Of a stretch of DNA of 64,000 bases, positions 7,104-15,491 are shown piece by piece; position 1 is the stretch's first letter; the number at the start of each line of letters is the position of its first letter. The position numbers were made by a program, and so were the translations under genes. The notes under the pieces were generated by a model. The model had not been told where the DNA came from. It saw only the letters and a list, made by a program, of their open reading frames with translations, and made no database searches. Location of the stretch: contig CAMXPV010000016.1 in the NCBI GenBank assembly GCA_947245585.1, positions 1 to 64,000 of the forward strand. Reading direction: 5' to 3'. This DNA is from an uncultured Lachnospiraceae bacterium. Its GTDB lineage: Bacteria; Bacillota; Clostridia; Lachnospirales; Lachnospiraceae.

Positions 7104-9128
7104 CAAACCAAAATACAACAAATACACCCCGAGAAACCCGCCGCACGAAGCGGCAAAATACATTCCTCCCGCCGTGCGGATTCCCGTATGCGCCACAAAT
7201 TGTAATCCCACGTAAACCACAAGCGCCGCGCTGACGACAGCCGCGAGAAACACCGGACATAAATAGTAAAGAGCCATCTGCTTTGCCAACAGCTTTTCTA
7301 TCTGCCTCTTTCCCACGCCCAACTGATACAAAATCCGATACCGAAACTTATATTTATGGGAATCACTGATTTGCTGAACGGATAAAACGGTAAACGATAC
7401 GCATAAAAACACCAGTCCGATATAAAAAAGCGGAAATGACAGCGTACTCATCAAAAATTTAAGTTCCCAAACTTCCCGGCTCTTTACCTGTATCGAAGCC
7501 GGCATTAGGAAAAGCTCTTCGCTTCCGATTTTGATAAAATCGGCCAGTTCATCATAGCCTCTCGTCTTTCCCGCCAGTCCATACAAACGCTCCGATAAGC
7601 CTTCGGGTACGTCTCCTTTTGCCATGACCGCCATAAGGGAAAAATATTTTTTCATTCCCGCAAGTTTCCAATCCGGTACAATGAGCAGATAGTCGGTTCC
7701 GTTGTGTCCGTTCTGCGCAAACCCCTCCGTCCGTATCCCCGCAAAGGTAAGCCCCGTATGCAAACTGTTTTCCGGCCTGTCACCTTTATTTCTGATTTCC
7801 TGATACACCCGGTTTGGCATATGGATCAGATATTGATCACCGCGCAGGACAACCTTCTCTAGCCCCAACATTTCGCGCAGGCTGTTGTAATCGGTGATTC
7901 CCATGTATACATCGTAATCGTAGTAAGCTATATCCCTCTTTCCCTCCGTCATAATCGGATCGCTGTCCCTGTCGGAAAACAGGCTTAGATTCCGATACAG
8001 ATAATCCCCCATCTCGCTTGTTCGGTTTTGGTAAACCGTATATTTCAGAAGAGTTTGTACATCCGTTGTTTCCTCTATCAATTTTTCCTCCTCGGAAAAG
8101 TTCTCTTCCGCATCGTCGCTGATCATAATAACGTCAAAAGGATATTCCGTCTCTAACTGCTTATTCTGATAATCGCTTAACATGAACGCAAACGAGCTGC
8201 CCGTCAGTGCAAACAAAAATAATAAGCTTAATGTGCCGAGAACAAAACAGGTATTGCGAATTTTAAAAGAAAATTGTCTCATCAAAAACAAGTTTACCCG
8301 TCTATAGATCAACCGCCCTCTGCCTTTGATATACGCTGCTCCAAAAGCAGAAAGCCCCAACCAGAAAGCATAAAAAGTAAACGCCATCGCGATCATTTCA
8401 ACTGCCGCCGTTCCCTTCGATATTCTGCCCGTAAAGATCAGAAAATACAGAAACAGGACATTGCCGACAGCTAGAATAAATAACCGTCTCCACAACTGAT
8501 TTCTCGTTTCCTCCACCCTTTCGTTTTGTCTGTCCATCTGTAAAAGGCCAATGATTTCCATGCGGGTAAAAATTTTACTATTTCTAAGTAGTGCCATCCC
8601 AAAGCAAACGACAAATAAAAACGCCGTAAGCAAAACTGCGGACAGATTGGATTTCACATTTTGTCCTACTGGCTTGTAACTCTTCCCAATGCTTTTATAA
8701 AAAAGAAAAAACAACGCCCTGCGCAGGCCGCCGCCCAAAAAGATACCCGTTCCTAAAGCGGCCGCGCCAAGAAAAAGATTTTCTTTCACGCACAGTCCCG
8801 CCATCTGTTTTTTCTGCATTCCCGCCAACAGATAAATGGCAAACTCCCGGCTTCTTTTTTCCAGAATAAAGCGCATCATATAATGGATCAACCACCCCGT
8901 AACGCTAATCACAATCGCTGTGGAAACCGCCATAAAAGTCACCAACATTGTCCCGGCGGTAGACAGTTCCCCGTTATCTCCATAGTGAATCATCTCATGG
9001 ATATCTTTTGAAAAGAGCAGCGAATGAAAGGAAAACATAAGAGCCGTTATGATACATAACGTCAGAAAATAGTTTAAATAATCTTTCCATAACCTCCCCG
9101 CATTTCGCAGGGCAAGCCTATTCAACAT
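7071..9128 (-). CDS. Bce-type ABC transporter permease (FtsX domains)
   Basis: 685 residues with the BceB layout of ten membrane segments: the first near 17-37, a FtsX-type group at about 55-250, a pair near 285-310, a large extracytoplasmic domain at about 315-535, and three closing segments. Relatives pump out or detoxify antimicrobial peptides such as bacitracin and lantibiotics, and pass flux information to a partner histidine kinase. The ATG at 9128 overlaps the end of the ATPase gene by 7 bases, so the two are coupled. Its last codons are duplicated at 3456-3490. Confidence 0.9.
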   Translation of the reverse strand: MLNRLALRNAGRLWKDYLNYFLTLCIITALMFSFHSLLFSKDIHEMIHYGDNGELSTAGTMLVTFMAVSTAIVISVTGWLIHYMMRFILEKRSREFAIYLLAGMQKKQMAGLCVKENLFLGAAALGTGIFLGGGLRRALFFLFYKSIGKSYKPVGQNVKSNLSAVLLTAFLFVVCFGMALLRNSKIFTRMEIIGLLQMDRQNERVEETRNQLWRRLFILAVGNVLFLYFLIFTGRISKGTAAVEMIAMAFTFYAFWLGLSAFGAAYIKGRGRLIYRRVNLFLMRQFSFKIRNTCFVLGTLSLLFLFALTGSSFAFMLSDYQNKQLETEYPFDVIMISDDAEENFSEEEKLIEETTDVQTLLKYTVYQNRTSEMGDYLYRNLSLFSDRDSDPIMTEGKRDIAYYDYDVYMGITDYNSLREMLGLEKVVLRGDQYLIHMPNRVYQEIRNKGDRPENSLHTGLTFAGIRTEGFAQNGHNGTDYLLIVPDWKLAGMKKYFSLMAVMAKGDVPEGLSERLYGLAGKTRGYDELADFIKIGSEELFLMPASIQVKSREVWELKFLMSTLSFPLFYIGLVFLCVSFTVLSVQQISDSHKYKFRYRILYQLGVGKRQIEKLLAKQMALYYLCPVFLAAVVSAALVVYVGLQFVAHTGIRTAGGMYFAASCGGFLGVYLLYFGLTYIQCRREVV

Positions 9129-9910
9129 ACACAGCCCTCCCTTTCCATAGTGTGCTCATCCCCAATTTGGGACTGCATGTCAAGAATACGGTTCAGGTAT
9201 TCCCTTTTGTCCCTGTTTTCCCGCTTCAATTCGGCACATATTTTTCCGTCACTTAAAAATAAAATCCGCCCGCAATAACAGGCCGAAAATACGTCATGCG
9301 TCACCATTAAAATCGTCGCGCCCAGTTCCTCGTTCATCACCTGTAATGTGTGAAGCAGCATGGCGGATGATTTGGAATCCAACGCGCCCGTCGGCTCGTC
9401 TGCGAGAATCAGCTTCGGATTGTTGACAAGCGCCCGCGCGCAGGCAACCCGCTGTTTTTGTCCGCCGGACACTTCATACGGAAATTTTTCCATGATATCG
9501 CCAATCTGCAAACGTTCCGATATTTCCTTAATCCTGTCGTCTATTTCTTTTCTCTCCCTATTGTTAAGCGCCATGGGAAGCATGATATTTTCTTCCATCG
9601 TAAGCGTGTCCAGTAAATTATAATCCTGAAAGACGAAACCAAGGTTTTTCCTCCGAAAATCGGACAACTCCGCCTCCTGCATACCAGATATGGAAACTCC
9701 ATCATAAAAAACCTCTCCGTCTGACATGGTGTCTATGGCGGACAGGATATTCAATATCGTTGTTTTGCCGGAACCGGAAGCTCCCATAATGCCGATAAAC
9801 TCACCCTGTTCCGCATAAAAACTGACATGATCTACGGCGCATACTTTCACTTTCCCCGTATCATAATTTTTTACAAGATTTTTCACTTCGATATAATGCC
9901 GTTCTCCCAT
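9122..9910 (-). CDS. ABC transporter ATP-binding protein (BceA-like)
   Basis: 262 residues, one nucleotide-binding domain: Walker A GASGSGKTT near 43-51, Q-loop FVFQDYN, signature VSGGQKQR near 147-154, Walker B LILADEPTGALDS, and the switch His in VTHD. The A-loop motif YDTGKVKVCAVDHVSF is typical of the MacB/BceA class. It forms the transporter with the coupled permease downstream and lies 36 bases after the XRE-type regulator gene, so the three genes probably form one unit transcribed from the promoter near 10791-10818. Confidence 0.95.
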   Translation of the reverse strand: MGERHYIEVKNLVKNYDTGKVKVCAVDHVSFYAEQGEFIGIMGASGSGKTTILNILSAIDTMSDGEVFYDGVSISGMQEAELSDFRRKNLGFVFQDYNLLDTLTMEENIMLPMALNNRERKEIDDRIKEISERLQIGDIMEKFPYEVSGGQKQRVACARALVNNPKLILADEPTGALDSKSSAMLLHTLQVMNEELGATILMVTHDVFSACYCGRILFLSDGKICAELKRENRDKREYLNRILDMQSQIGDEHTMEREGCVC

Positions 9911-9946
9911 AGGATGCCGCCTTTCCTTTCTTTTTGCGCAAAATTT

Positions 9947-10768
9947 TTAAAGAGTTCTTTCGTGTTGGTTTCGGAGCAGCACGGCGTAAGACCAGTACAC
10001 CCCCGCGCAAAAAATCATCACAAAAACACAGACACCCACAAGAATCATGTAAAACACAGTCTCCCATAGCATTTCCGACTCGCTCAAAAGATACATCGTC
10101 TCCCATGTTGTACTGAGATCATAGTCGAAATATAGTTCGCTGACACCCACAGCCGCCAGACATACAATAATTCCCGAAAGCAGCCATTTTTTCATCTTGG
10201 AAAATTCGTCCTGGAGTTCTCTTCTCACATCGTCCGAAAAGAGCAGCTCCTTGTTCCTGAGATTTCTGTAAGGATTCTGCTTTAAGATAATATAAAAAAC
10301 AATGGACAACAGCGCGATCGCGGACAGGGTAGTAAGAAACGGTTCTACTATTAGTTCATAAATTCCCGGCTCCGCGGGAGAATAGTAAGCCCCGTTACAG
10401 CCTAAAATAAGCCCGGCGGCCGCTGCGATCAACAAAAATTTCTTTTTATAATAGAGCAGGAACCCATTGGCCGTTTCCCGGCTAACATAATATTCGTTTC
10501 GCTCTTTTCCTGCCTCGCCGCATAGGCCTTCCCTGTCTTTTCCCACACCGACATCCCTCGCATCCATCTTTCGCTCTTCCATCAGCAGATCATCCAAGCT
10601 CACCGAAAAGAGTTTTGCGATCAGGATAATTTTTTCCGTTTCGGGATAACCATTATCGTTTTCCCATTTGCTGACTGCCTGTCTGCTGGTATGCAGCTTT
10701 TCCGCCAACACCTCCTGTGAATATCCGTGTGTTTTTCTTAATTGATACAATTTTTCTCCGAATGTCAT
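9947..10768 (-). CDS. XRE-family DNA-binding protein with membrane domain
   Basis: 273 residues from the ATG at 10768, preceded by AGGAGGG; upstream in-frame Met codons lack a site. An N-terminal helix-turn-helix (MTFGEKLYQLRKTHGYSQEV to about residue 60, with SRQAVSKWENDNGYP) is followed by a linker and about four hydrophobic segments in the last 150 residues. This is a membrane-tethered regulator typical of clostridial ABC transporter loci. Repeated CGTTGCA elements upstream (10828-10889) are good candidates for its own operator. It heads the run that continues with the ATPase and permease genes, and probably controls it. Confidence 0.88.
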   Translation of the reverse strand: MTFGEKLYQLRKTHGYSQEVLAEKLHTSRQAVSKWENDNGYPETEKIILIAKLFSVSLDDLLMEERKMDARDVGVGKDREGLCGEAGKERNEYYVSRETANGFLLYYKKKFLLIAAAAGLILGCNGAYYSPAEPGIYELIVEPFLTTLSAIALLSIVFYIILKQNPYRNLRNKELLFSDDVRRELQDEFSKMKKWLLSGIIVCLAAVGVSELYFDYDLSTTWETMYLLSESEMLWETVFYMILVGVCVFVMIFCAGVYWSYAVLLRNQHERTL

Positions 10769-10790
10769 AGCTTTCCCTCCTCGCTTTTGT

Positions 10791-10818
10791 ATCATAGCAA
10801 AAAAGCAAAAAATGTCTA
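10791..10818 (-). promoter_or_regulatory. Promoter of the XRE-ABC operon
   Basis: Minus strand: -35 TAGACA (10813-10818), 16-base T-rich spacer, -10 TATGAT (10791-10796), about 20 bases before the XRE start codon. Confidence 0.65.
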
Positions 10819-10827
10819 CCCTTTTCC

Positions 10828-10889
10828 CGTTGCAATTCCGCAACTTTACGTTGCAGCATCCAATCTTACAAAAGTGTAAGCTGCAACGT
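10828..10889. promoter_or_regulatory. Three CGTTGCA elements and nested inverted repeat
   Basis: CGTTGCA occurs at 10828 and 10849, and inverted at 10882. The last two form a 10-bp inverted repeat (ACGTTGCAGC and its complement), inside which CTTACA-AAAG-TGTAAG (10865-10880) is a second dyad. It lies between the divergent XRE gene and the small membrane protein gene, just upstream of the XRE -35. It looks like a multi-site operator. Confidence 0.6.
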
Positions 10890-10989
10890 ACAAACTGTAA
10901 GCCAAATCAATGGAAGCAGGCTCCTCAACCTGATATCCTGATTGCAGAAAAAAAATACCTCACGGTACTACAAGAAAAGGAGATTTGTC

Positions 10990-11157
10990 ATGAAAAAAGT
11001 AATGATTGCGGTTGCTGCTACGGTAGGAATTATTATCATACGGATGATACTGTCATTCACAGTAAACGAGCAGGTCGCGGAAGTGTTTACCAATGCAGTC
11101 AGCAGTTTCTTATTCTTCTATCTTATCCTGTCAATCAGCAAACAGCGCAGGGAATAA
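10990..11157 (+). CDS. Small membrane protein, 55 residues
   Basis: The ATG at 10990 follows AAAAGGAGA. The product has two hydrophobic stretches, about residues 4-22 (MIAVAATVGIIIIRMILSF) and 34-48 (AVSSFLFFYLILSIS), joined by a short polar loop, and ends in a basic tail. No family is recognised. It is divergent from the XRE regulator and shares the operator-like region with it. A hairpin begins inside its last codons. Confidence 0.65.
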   Translation: MKKVMIAVAATVGIIIIRMILSFTVNEQVAEVFTNAVSSFLFFYLILSISKQRRE

Positions 11158-11173
11158 CTTTCCCCTGCGCTGT
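11142..11173. terminator. Hairpin between convergent genes
   Basis: A perfect 11-bp stem (ACAGCGCAGGG with CCCTGCGCTGT) with a loop of about 10 bases overlaps the stop of the small membrane protein gene and faces the YxeA gene. There is no clear T-run on either side, so termination is likely but not certain. Confidence 0.5.
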
Positions 11174-11202
11174 GTCTTCATTCCTCTATTGCATACAAAA
11201 AA

Positions 11203-11586
11203 CTAACCATCTATGCCCAAAGTGTCATATCTCTCCTGCACCTTCACCGGCAATTCCTCGTAACTCACCTCGCTCCACTCCACCACGCCGCGGACGGGAC
11301 TCACCGTCAGCTGCAAAAAAGCGTCCTCCCTTAATTCCCTTGATGCGCCAAAGGTAATGTCTTTTTCTGCCCCCTTTTCGTTATAGGCAGTCAGCGTATA
11401 GGAATAAGGCATACCTCCCTGCATGTCGATCACGCCGTCTCTTGGCTCACCATCTGTCAGCTTACTGTTGTCAATCTGCGTATAATAAAAACTTCCGCTT
11501 CCCGACATAAGTCCTGTGGCCAAAACAATTACCACTGCGACGGCTGCCAAAACTCCCCCAACTCCGATAAACACATTTTTCTTCAT
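11203..11586 (-). CDS. YxeA family (DUF1093) exported protein
   Basis: 127 residues with a signal peptide or anchor (MKKNVFIGVGGVLAAVAVVI to about residue 28). The YYTQIDNSKLTDGEP motif, the YSYTLTAYNEKGAEKDITFGA core and the final YDTLGID are typical of YxeA proteins, small secreted proteins found beside Bce-like transporters, whose function is unknown. It lies 97 bases downstream of a Bce-type permease gene on the same strand, like yxeA in Bacillus. The ATG follows an AGGAGGGTACG site. Confidence 0.88.
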   Translation of the reverse strand: MKKNVFIGVGGVLAAVAVVIVLATGLMSGSGSFYYTQIDNSKLTDGEPRDGVIDMQGGMPYSYTLTAYNEKGAEKDITFGASRELREDAFLQLTVSPVRGVVEWSEVSYEELPVKVQERYDTLGIDG

Positions 11587-11683
11587 AATCGTACCCTCCT
11601 TTGTCTTTCTTTACAGGATACGATATCACGCCTGCCTTACATACGCCTTGTGACAGCCTTGCATTTACCTTACGTTTTTCGTC

Positions 11684-13798
11684 TCACACCAACCCCAACT
11701 GCCCCTTAATCGCTCTCACCGTAGCGCGGTACACCGCATAAATCACCCCGCCGATCACTGCAATGATGCAAAGGCATACACCCATAGCCATCCATTCCGT
11801 CTTTAACATCCTGCCGTCATTAGCGTACAGAATCATGGAAAACAGCAAAAACATTGCCGTCGTGCCAACAAGTGCAGGCACCCGAAAGACATTACCGCAC
11901 TGGCTGCGCACTTCTTTATCCAGAAAGGCGGGCGAAGCCCCCAGTTTTTTCAGATCGTCAAAGATGTAGCGGTTGTTCAGCGCAATGCTCTGACAGCGGG
12001 TATAGCACACCACCAACGCCGTGATCATGCACACGATGAAGATAAAGAGGAACATCATGAACATGACCGCCATGCTGCGCAGATAATCATTCTGACTCAA
12101 GATCCGAAAACTCGGCATGTAAACCCAAAAGTTTCTGAACATAAAGGAGTCCGCCATTTCATAACAAATCGTCGTCATATCATCCGTGTCGCCCCAATAT
12201 TCTTTTCCCTTCTCGTTTTCCCTGATTTTCTGTACCCGGTCATAGTAGGAGGGGCGCTCGCAGGATTCATCAAAGGACGACACGAAGAGACGAAAAAAGG
12301 CATTGGCAAAGGGATAGGAGTCCTTTCCGTCCACATTGAACGCCGCAAAATGCCCCCGCCAGTCGTCCGTCAGCCCCTCGGATATCAGGGCATAGTCCGC
12401 ATTGTCAAGCACACAGCAGGGAATCTCCTCCGCGAGATGGTCATAGTGCAAGAATCCTGCAAACTCTGTGGCAAGCACCTTCCTTGTCGTCATATTGGTG
12501 ATTTCCTTCGCGGAGTCATTGACATAAAGGGAAGTTTCCTCTTGATCGGTCACGCACCGGTAAGTGCCCGGCTCCACGTCCACTTCCTGCCCGGTGATCA
12601 TCCGATAAGCGTCTTCGGAAAGTACCATTGCCTCCTGCAGCATAGGAACATATTCGACATGAAAACGCAGACCGTCTTCTTCCTCAATCCTAGTCGTACC
12701 GCCCATTCCCAAAGTGACATAATCGCACCCGTTCCAGTCTTTTAAGGAAAGATCATATTCTCTGCCAAGGGCTTCGATCTTTGTCCTGTCAGGCACATTC
12801 TGATCCGCCTGATATTTATAGAAATAATCATAGGGCAGGGACGCATAGTGCAATACCGCCGCAATACCGTTAGTCGGCAGATAAAAAACAGCAAAACATC
12901 CGCCTGCAATTAACAGCGTGACCACCAACAGGTTGTTAACCGTCTGTTTTCCCTGAAATTTCGTCATGCTGCGAGAAATGATATTCTTGTATGGATTCTT
13001 GCGATGACTTTTCCAGCCGTGTACCACCGTGTGCAGCATGATCATGTAAAGCCCTACAAACACGGGTGCATAGAGCACACTTACCCAAGCCGGCGGGTAC
13101 ATGGAAAACCACGCAAGGCACATCCCGGGCGCGCCGTACCCTAGCACAGCACCTGCAAGCAGTACCAGAAAACCCACAGGACCGCACCATCTGCCAAGCT
13201 CTTTCACCGGCTCGTTGATGTGTTCCTCTCTGATCACCTCCATGATGTTCGTCTTCTTCAAGTACCGCCACGCCGTCAGACAGGCGAAGCCCACCACAAG
13301 CAGCAAAAACAGCAGCGAGATAAACAGGCAGCTAAAATCAAACGTGAGAACCATTTCCGAGCTGTCCACCAGAAGTAAGCGGAAGGCCTGCCAGATCACC
13401 CACACAAAGGGAAAGCCTGCTGCCGTTCCCAAAACGGCGGACACACCGCTTAGCAGAATGACCTCCCGGTACAATCCCGGCGCAAGGCGTTTTCGCGAAG
13501 CGCCCAGAGCCATCAGAATGCCAAGCTGCCCCGACTTATGCCGAAAAAACAATCCCAAAGCGTAGATGGTAAAAACCACACATCCCACCAGCGTCATCAC
13601 AAAGATCATATGCATTTGTTTTCGGCTGTCGCCGCCCTCCGGAAATACCTTCTGCACCGTTGGCGAGAGCATCAGCGCAGAGTACGCCGAAATAATCGTC
13701 AGCGCCATAAAATTACAGAACAAATAGAGCCGCGACTGCTTCCTGTCCGCCTTTCGCAATTTCCGTTCCATTTGCTGCATCGTTATCATCGAACCCAT
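11684..13798 (-). CDS. Bce-type ABC transporter permease, second locus
   Basis: 704 residues with the same ten-segment BceB architecture as the first permease: a segment near 30-50, an FtsX group at about 75-275, a pair around 290-315, a large external domain at about 320-570, and three final segments. The ATG at 13798 follows GGGGGGAG at good spacing and lies 11 bases from the end of the ATPase gene. Its operon neighbours are that ATPase and a YxeA protein, with a divergent LytTR/GHKL two-component system. This fits defence against cell-envelope peptides; the substrate is unknown. Confidence 0.9.
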   Translation of the reverse strand: MGSMITMQQMERKLRKADRKQSRLYLFCNFMALTIISAYSALMLSPTVQKVFPEGGDSRKQMHMIFVMTLVGCVVFTIYALGLFFRHKSGQLGILMALGASRKRLAPGLYREVILLSGVSAVLGTAAGFPFVWVIWQAFRLLLVDSSEMVLTFDFSCLFISLLFLLLVVGFACLTAWRYLKKTNIMEVIREEHINEPVKELGRWCGPVGFLVLLAGAVLGYGAPGMCLAWFSMYPPAWVSVLYAPVFVGLYMIMLHTVVHGWKSHRKNPYKNIISRSMTKFQGKQTVNNLLVVTLLIAGGCFAVFYLPTNGIAAVLHYASLPYDYFYKYQADQNVPDRTKIEALGREYDLSLKDWNGCDYVTLGMGGTTRIEEEDGLRFHVEYVPMLQEAMVLSEDAYRMITGQEVDVEPGTYRCVTDQEETSLYVNDSAKEITNMTTRKVLATEFAGFLHYDHLAEEIPCCVLDNADYALISEGLTDDWRGHFAAFNVDGKDSYPFANAFFRLFVSSFDESCERPSYYDRVQKIRENEKGKEYWGDTDDMTTICYEMADSFMFRNFWVYMPSFRILSQNDYLRSMAVMFMMFLFIFIVCMITALVVCYTRCQSIALNNRYIFDDLKKLGASPAFLDKEVRSQCGNVFRVPALVGTTAMFLLFSMILYANDGRMLKTEWMAMGVCLCIIAVIGGVIYAVYRATVRAIKGQLGLV

Positions 13799-13809
13799 GT
13801 TGCTCCCCC

Positions 13810-14547
13810 CTATTTACTCATTTCCTTGATGGCATCCAACAGCTGATCCTGAAACACACTGCGGTCTTCCCACTTCTCAAGCTGCTTGTAAATCGTTCCA
13901 TCTTTCAGTAAAATCACCCTGTCGCAGAAAGACGCCGCAAAGCTGTCGTGGGTCACCATAAAAATAGTGGCGTTCATCTTCTGCTTGGCATTGATAAATG
14001 TCTCGATCACCGCCCGGCTGGACTTGGAGTCCAGATTTCCGGTCGGCTCGTCGGCCAGAATAATCAACGGATTATTGATCAGGCTCCTCGCCACAGCCGC
14101 CCGCTGTTTTTCACCGCCGGAGATTTCTGCCGGATATTTATCTAAGATGTGCCCGATCCCGAACATCGCCGCGAGCTGATCCGCAAGCTTTTCTGCCTCC
14201 TTCGATACCTCTCCCTGCACAATGCGCGGCACCAGAATATTCTCCCGGATGGTCAGCCCGTCCAACAGCATAAAATCCTGAAAGACAAAGCCGATCTTCG
14301 TATTTCTGACCCTCGCCAGTTCCTCCTCATTCATACCCGCCAGTTCCATACCGCCCAACTTGATATTTCCCCTGTCAAAGGGAATGTAACAGGAAATGCA
14401 GTTTAACAGCGTCGTTTTCCCGGACCCGGACGGCCCCATAACCGCCACAAACTCTCCCTGCGCCACATGAAAATCGATTCCCTTTAGCACTTCGTATTTG
14501 GTTTTACCCGTCTCATAAGATTTATACAGTTCTTTCACATACAGCAT
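13810..14547 (-). CDS. ABC transporter ATP-binding protein, second locus (BceA-like)
   Basis: 245 residues from the ATG at 14547, which has an AAAGGAGGAAG ribosome binding site; the frame is open much further upstream but without a start site and across the regulatory region. Motifs: Walker A GPSGSGKTT near 38-46, Q-loop FVFQDFM, signature ISGGEKQR, Walker B LIILADEPTGNLDS and the switch HD. It pairs with the permease immediately downstream. The gene is divergent from the second LytTR regulator, with repeated elements between them that may control both directions. Confidence 0.94.
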   Translation of the reverse strand: MLYVKELYKSYETGKTKYEVLKGIDFHVAQGEFVAVMGPSGSGKTTLLNCISCYIPFDRGNIKLGGMELAGMNEEELARVRNTKIGFVFQDFMLLDGLTIRENILVPRIVQGEVSKEAEKLADQLAAMFGIGHILDKYPAEISGGEKQRAAVARSLINNPLIILADEPTGNLDSKSSRAVIETFINAKQKMNATIFMVTHDSFAASFCDRVILLKDGTIYKQLEKWEDRSVFQDQLLDAIKEMSK

Positions 14548-14634
14548 AGCCGCTTCCTCCTTTTCTTTGCCTATAACGACCATACCACAAATACGGCGCA
14601 CCGAAAGAACGGCAGACATTTCTGACAGACTGCC

Positions 14635-14698
14635 TGTAAAGTTTGGGAGAAATTTGCGGGAAATGTAAAACTTGGGTAGTCTGGATGTAAAGTTTAGG
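14635..14698. promoter_or_regulatory. Three TGTAAAGTTTGGG-like direct repeats (LytTR-type sites)
   Basis: TGTAAAGTTTGGG at 14635, TGTAAAACTTGGG at 14664 and TGTAAAGTTTAGG at 14686 lie in the same orientation upstream of the response regulator promoter. The 22-base step between the last two fits paired LytTR half sites, which are about two helical turns apart. The last repeat ends about 10 bases before a poor -35. Confidence 0.6.
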
Positions 14699-14708
14699 AA
14701 TACTAAAA

Positions 14709-14738
14709 GGGACTGTAACCTGGAGAATGTGGTATACT
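14709..14738 (+). promoter_or_regulatory. Promoter of the second LytTR regulator
   Basis: A clear -10 TATACT (14733-14738) with a poor -35 (GGGACT at 14709-14714, spacer 18). A weak -35 directly after the direct repeats suggests activation by a bound regulator. Confidence 0.5.
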
Positions 14739-14776
14739 CAACATATCGCCAGGTAATTGTAGAAAGGAGCCGCCAC

Positions 14777-15478
14777 ATGTTACGAATCGCAATCTGTGAC
14801 GATGAGACAGCCGCAAGGGATGCCCTGCGCATCCAATTAGAAAAAATACTGATTGAAGATGCCGAGGAGATCGTCTACGAATTTTCCTCAGGCACAAACG
14901 CCGCCTCATGGCTTGCCAACCATCCGGGCGAAATCGACCTGCTTTTTCTGGACGTGGAAATGAAGGGATTAAGCGGCATGGAGACCGCAGAAAAGATCAG
15001 AACCTTTGACGAACAGATTCTCATCGTCTTTGTGACCGGGTATTCCGAATATGTCTTTGACGGCTACCTTGTGGGCGCAATGGATTATCTGATGAAGCCT
15101 GCCTCGGAAGAAAAGCTGCGGCAGTTGATCGGGCGGGTGCGCGTCAAATCCGAGCAGGAAGAACCCCGCACTTTCACCCTGAAAAACATGGACGGCACAT
15201 GGCGCTTCCGCCTATTTGACATTCTCTATTTCTATTCCGACAGACGGAAGGTCATTCTGGTGACCGCCAGAGGCGAGTATTCTTTTTATGCCAGACTGGA
15301 TGAGATCGAAAAGCAGCTTTCCCCTGATTTTGTGCGGATTCACCAACGCTATCTGATTCATCCGGCCCATGTGGATTTTCTGAACAGCGAATCCGTCACC
15401 ATATGCGGGAGAGATCTTCCCTGCAGCAGAAGATACCGGGAAACCGCCCTTCCCAGAATCGCACGCACCATGATGTGA
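14777..15478 (+). CDS. LytTR-family response regulator, second system
   Basis: 233 residues from the ATG at 14777, with a GAAAGGAGC ribosome binding site. The receiver domain has AICDDE, the phospho-acceptor Asp59 in LLFLDVEMKG, the conserved Thr in FVTGYSEY and the Lys in YLMKP. The LytTR DNA-binding domain covers about 135-230 and contains FVRIHQRYLIHPAHV. It is followed after 13 bases by its GHKL kinase gene and is divergent from a Bce-type transporter, the most likely target together with its own gene. Confidence 0.93.
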   Translation: MLRIAICDDETAARDALRIQLEKILIEDAEEIVYEFSSGTNAASWLANHPGEIDLLFLDVEMKGLSGMETAEKIRTFDEQILIVFVTGYSEYVFDGYLVGAMDYLMKPASEEKLRQLIGRVRVKSEQEEPRTFTLKNMDGTWRFRLFDILYFYSDRRKVILVTARGEYSFYARLDEIEKQLSPDFVRIHQRYLIHPAHVDFLNSESVTICGRDLPCSRRYRETALPRIARTMM

Positions 15479-15491
15479 AGAGGATATTGAT

